From Verrucomicrobiaceae bacterium (GTDB lineage Bacteria > Verrucomicrobiota > Verrucomicrobiia > Verrucomicrobiales > Akkermansiaceae), in assembly GCA_027487435.1 (NCBI GenBank), contig JAIYDP010000495.1, positions 50,227 through 114,226 on the forward strand: a stretch of DNA of 64,000 bases. The letters run 5' to 3'. How positions within the stretch are numbered: position 1 is the stretch's first letter; every line of letters starts with the position of its first letter. The notes under the pieces were generated by a model. It did no database searches. It saw only the letters and a program-made list of their open reading frames with translations, and was not told the origin of the DNA. A program made the translations under genes and the position numbers. Positions 62,625 through 64,000 of this stretch are shown piece after piece.

Positions 62625-63041
62625 GCCGCCATGCTACTCCTTCACCACCCTCATAGCAAGCCAGAGGCTCTTTGAGATGCGGCTGATTTTTGAACCAAAA
62701 GCCAGTTGTATCTCATCATTCGAAGAATTTAGATCGTTTGCCGTCACCCTGCTTTGCCATAAAAAAATTCTTAGCAGCCGTTACACTGTTCTTAGCCGCG
62801 ATAGATTTGTTCTCAGCGGCAAAAGAATTGTTCTTAGCGGCAACAGAATTGTTCTTAGCAGCGACAGAATTGTTCTTAGCAACGACAGAATTGTTCTTAG
62901 CAACGACAGAATTGTTCTTAGCAGCGACAGAATTGTTCTTAGCAACGACAGAATTGTTTTAGGCATCGAATCCTTCTGCCGCATCAGGGGGTGTGGGTGT
63001 GGCTTGCTTTCTTTGTATTCCGTTGGTAGGAAACCTCCGCC
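62625..63041. other. Divergent intergenic region carrying the 21-bp array
   Basis: This 417-bp gap separates panC (minus) from the PVC dehydrogenase gene (plus) and must hold both promoters. Nearly half is a 21-bp tandem array. Long open frames through it arise because the unit length is a multiple of three and lacks stops in most frames. GGTAGGAAACC about 8 bp before 63042 can serve as ribosome binding site. I saw no clear promoter boxes. Confidence 0.6.
62768..62956. repeat. 21-bp tandem repeat, nine units
   Basis: Nine contiguous 21-bp units start at 62768, 62789, 62810, 62831, 62852, 62873, 62894, 62915 and 62936, and a decayed tenth follows from 62957. Each unit starts TTCTTAGC (TTCTCAGC in unit 3). 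Units 4-9 end GACAGAATTG or AACAGAATTG and differ only at two purine positions; units 1-3 are more diverged, so the array is best conserved towards its 3' end. Every junction of the late units holds the dyad AGAA-TTG-TTCT. No spacers are present. Function unknown. Confidence 0.95.
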
Positions 63042-64000
63042 ATGCGTGCATCTCTCGTCCTTTCCTCGATTCCCCTTCTTAGCATTTCCGCTTTTTCAGC
63101 CGAGAGCTTCCCTGCCGCAAATGGTCTCACACGCACACTTGTTGCCGAACAACCACTTCTGAAAAATCCGGTTTCCGTATCCGTCGATGTGGATGGAACC
63201 ATCTACGTCACAGAAACCGCCCGCCGCCAGGTGGCAGATCTCGATATCCGACAGTTCGTGAAATTCGGCTGGGTGCCGCGCGATGTGGCTCTGACTTCCG
63301 TTGCGGAAAAACGCGCGTTTTTCAAGAAGCAGCTAGACGGAAAAAACGCCTTCAAAGGCACCGCCCTGAAAGATCAGAACAAGGACGGCAAGATCGACGT
63401 GAAGGATCTCACCGCGATTTCCGAAAAAATCGTCCGCCTCACCGACAAGGACGGTGATGGTGTTTACGATACATCGAATGTGTTTGCGGAGAATTTCAAT
63501 ACCGAGGTCACTGGCATCGCCGCCGGAGTTTTTGCGTGGCGCGGGGATGTTTACACCACCATCGCCCCAGATGTCTGGAAACTCCGCGACACCAGCGGCG
63601 ACGGTAAGGCCGACCTGCGCAAGTCCATCGCCCATGGCTTCGGCGTCCATATCGCCTACGCTGGACACGATATGCACGGCCTCACTCTAGGGCCGGATGG
63701 ACGCATTTACTGGTCCATCGGCGACAAAGGAACCAACGTCACCGACAAGAACGGAAAAAACCACTACGCGCCCCATGAAGGTGCCGTGCTGCGCTGCAAT
63801 CCCGACGGCACAGGCTTTGAAATCTTCGCTCGCGGTCTGCGCAATCCCCAAGAAATCGCCTTCGACAAATACGGCAATCTTTTCTCTGTGGACAACGACT
63901 CCGACCAAAAAGGCGAGCGCGAGCGCTTCGTCCACATCACCGAAGGCTCTGACACCGGCTGGCGCTGCTGCTACCAATATCGCGGATCCGACTACAACCC
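63042..64000 (+). CDS. PVC-type putative membrane-bound dehydrogenase (3' partial)
   Basis: At least 319 residues are visible before the window ends. A signal peptide (MRASLVLSSIPLLSISAFSA) leads into a beta-propeller-type region: FPAANGLTRTLVAEQP, PVSVSVDVDGTIYVTETAR, GHDMHGLTLGPDGRIYWSIG and RGLRNPQEIAFDKYGNLFSVDND. This is the N-terminal domain of the Planctomycetes/Verrucomicrobia family of PVC-type heme-binding CxxCH proteins; the cytochrome part would lie beyond the window. Two Asp-rich loops (DQNKDGKIDVKDL, DKDGDGVYD) look like EF-hand calcium sites. Substrate unknown. Confidence 0.85.
   Translation, partial: MRASLVLSSIPLLSISAFSAESFPAANGLTRTLVAEQPLLKNPVSVSVDVDGTIYVTETARRQVADLDIRQFVKFGWVPRDVALTSVAEKRAFFKKQLDGKNAFKGTALKDQNKDGKIDVKDLTAISEKIVRLTDKDGDGVYDTSNVFAENFNTEVTGIAAGVFAWRGDVYTTIAPDVWKLRDTSGDGKADLRKSIAHGFGVHIAYAGHDMHGLTLGPDGRIYWSIGDKGTNVTDKNGKNHYAPHEGAVLRCNPDGTGFEIFARGLRNPQEIAFDKYGNLFSVDNDSDQKGERERFVHITEGSDTGWRCCYQYRGSDYN

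Noticed and set aside
62623..63162. 179-codon plus-strand frame spanning the 21-bp array
   Set aside because: Its length depends on the array, which has no stop in this frame; it overlaps the start of the well-supported PVC dehydrogenase gene in another frame and has no family resemblance.

Overview
The window reads as chromosome of a member of the Verrucomicrobiota, probably close to the Verrucomicrobiaceae/Akkermansiaceae. The basis is a set of lineage-typical proteins: a giant secreted protein with autotransporter-associated beta-strand (PATR) repeats and a D-x-D-x-D-G C-terminal region, a PVC-type putative dehydrogenase (63042 to the window end), an exosortase/EpsI pair, and a 34-residue bS22-like (AURKAIP1/COX24 domain) protein. 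No genus can be named from the sequence alone.

Region 1 (1-16.3 kb) is mostly housekeeping. A 5'-truncated heparinase II/III-PATR protein is followed by a tandem-repeat intergenic region and a minus-strand terminator, a DUF6261-like gene, rsmE, the grpE-dnaJ pair, a class V aminotransferase, tRNA-Thr(CGU), rnhB, a YraN-family gene, a TPR protein, and the exosortase with EpsI. Region 2 (16.3-55.4 kb) is one very long minus-strand exopolysaccharide (EPS) locus of 35 genes, transcribed from glf down to an O-antigen-ligase-like gene that converges on epsI. Many neighbours overlap by 4-17 bases, which suggests translational coupling.

The EPS locus encodes nucleotide-sugar synthesis (glf, uxs, a DegT-type aminotransferase, fcl, gmd, ugd), about ten recognisable glycosyltransferases plus two weaker candidates, one Wzx-type flippase, two Wzy/WaaL-like membrane proteins, and a WbaP-type initiating phosphoglycosyltransferase. 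It also has a GtrA/GT2 module beside an FAD oxidoreductase, a TIM-barrel isomerase and an SDR protein; an O-acylation module (MBOAT, two SGNH-like proteins, acyltransferase 3); and a phosphate-type decoration module (EcbF/BcbF-like HAD phosphatase, sugar nucleotidyltransferase, NTase-kinase fusion). The inferred product is a lipid-linked, branched, acylated polymer that can contain fucose, galactofuranose, glucuronate/xylose and an amino sugar. No Wza/Wzc/Wzz-type export genes are visible here, and no PEP-CTERM substrate either.

Region 3 (55.7-64 kb) is plus-strand housekeeping: hisG (long form), a bS22-like gene with a strong terminator, a hydroxypyruvate-isomerase-like protein, a BrnT/CopG-type toxin-antitoxin pair, a VanZ-like protein, a SurA/PpiD-like protein, a TPR protein and a TatD-like hydrolase. 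These converge on panC. A nine-unit 21-bp tandem array lies between panC and the start of a PVC dehydrogenase gene that runs off the window.

The strongest signals not explained by genes are the two tandem arrays (7000-7210 and 62768-62956). Both have periods near two or four DNA helical turns and contain short dyads. Other points of interest are the internally duplicated lyase-PATR protein, the apparently degenerate nucleotidyltransferase domain fused to a kinase, and the small coupled gene next to the initiating transferase.
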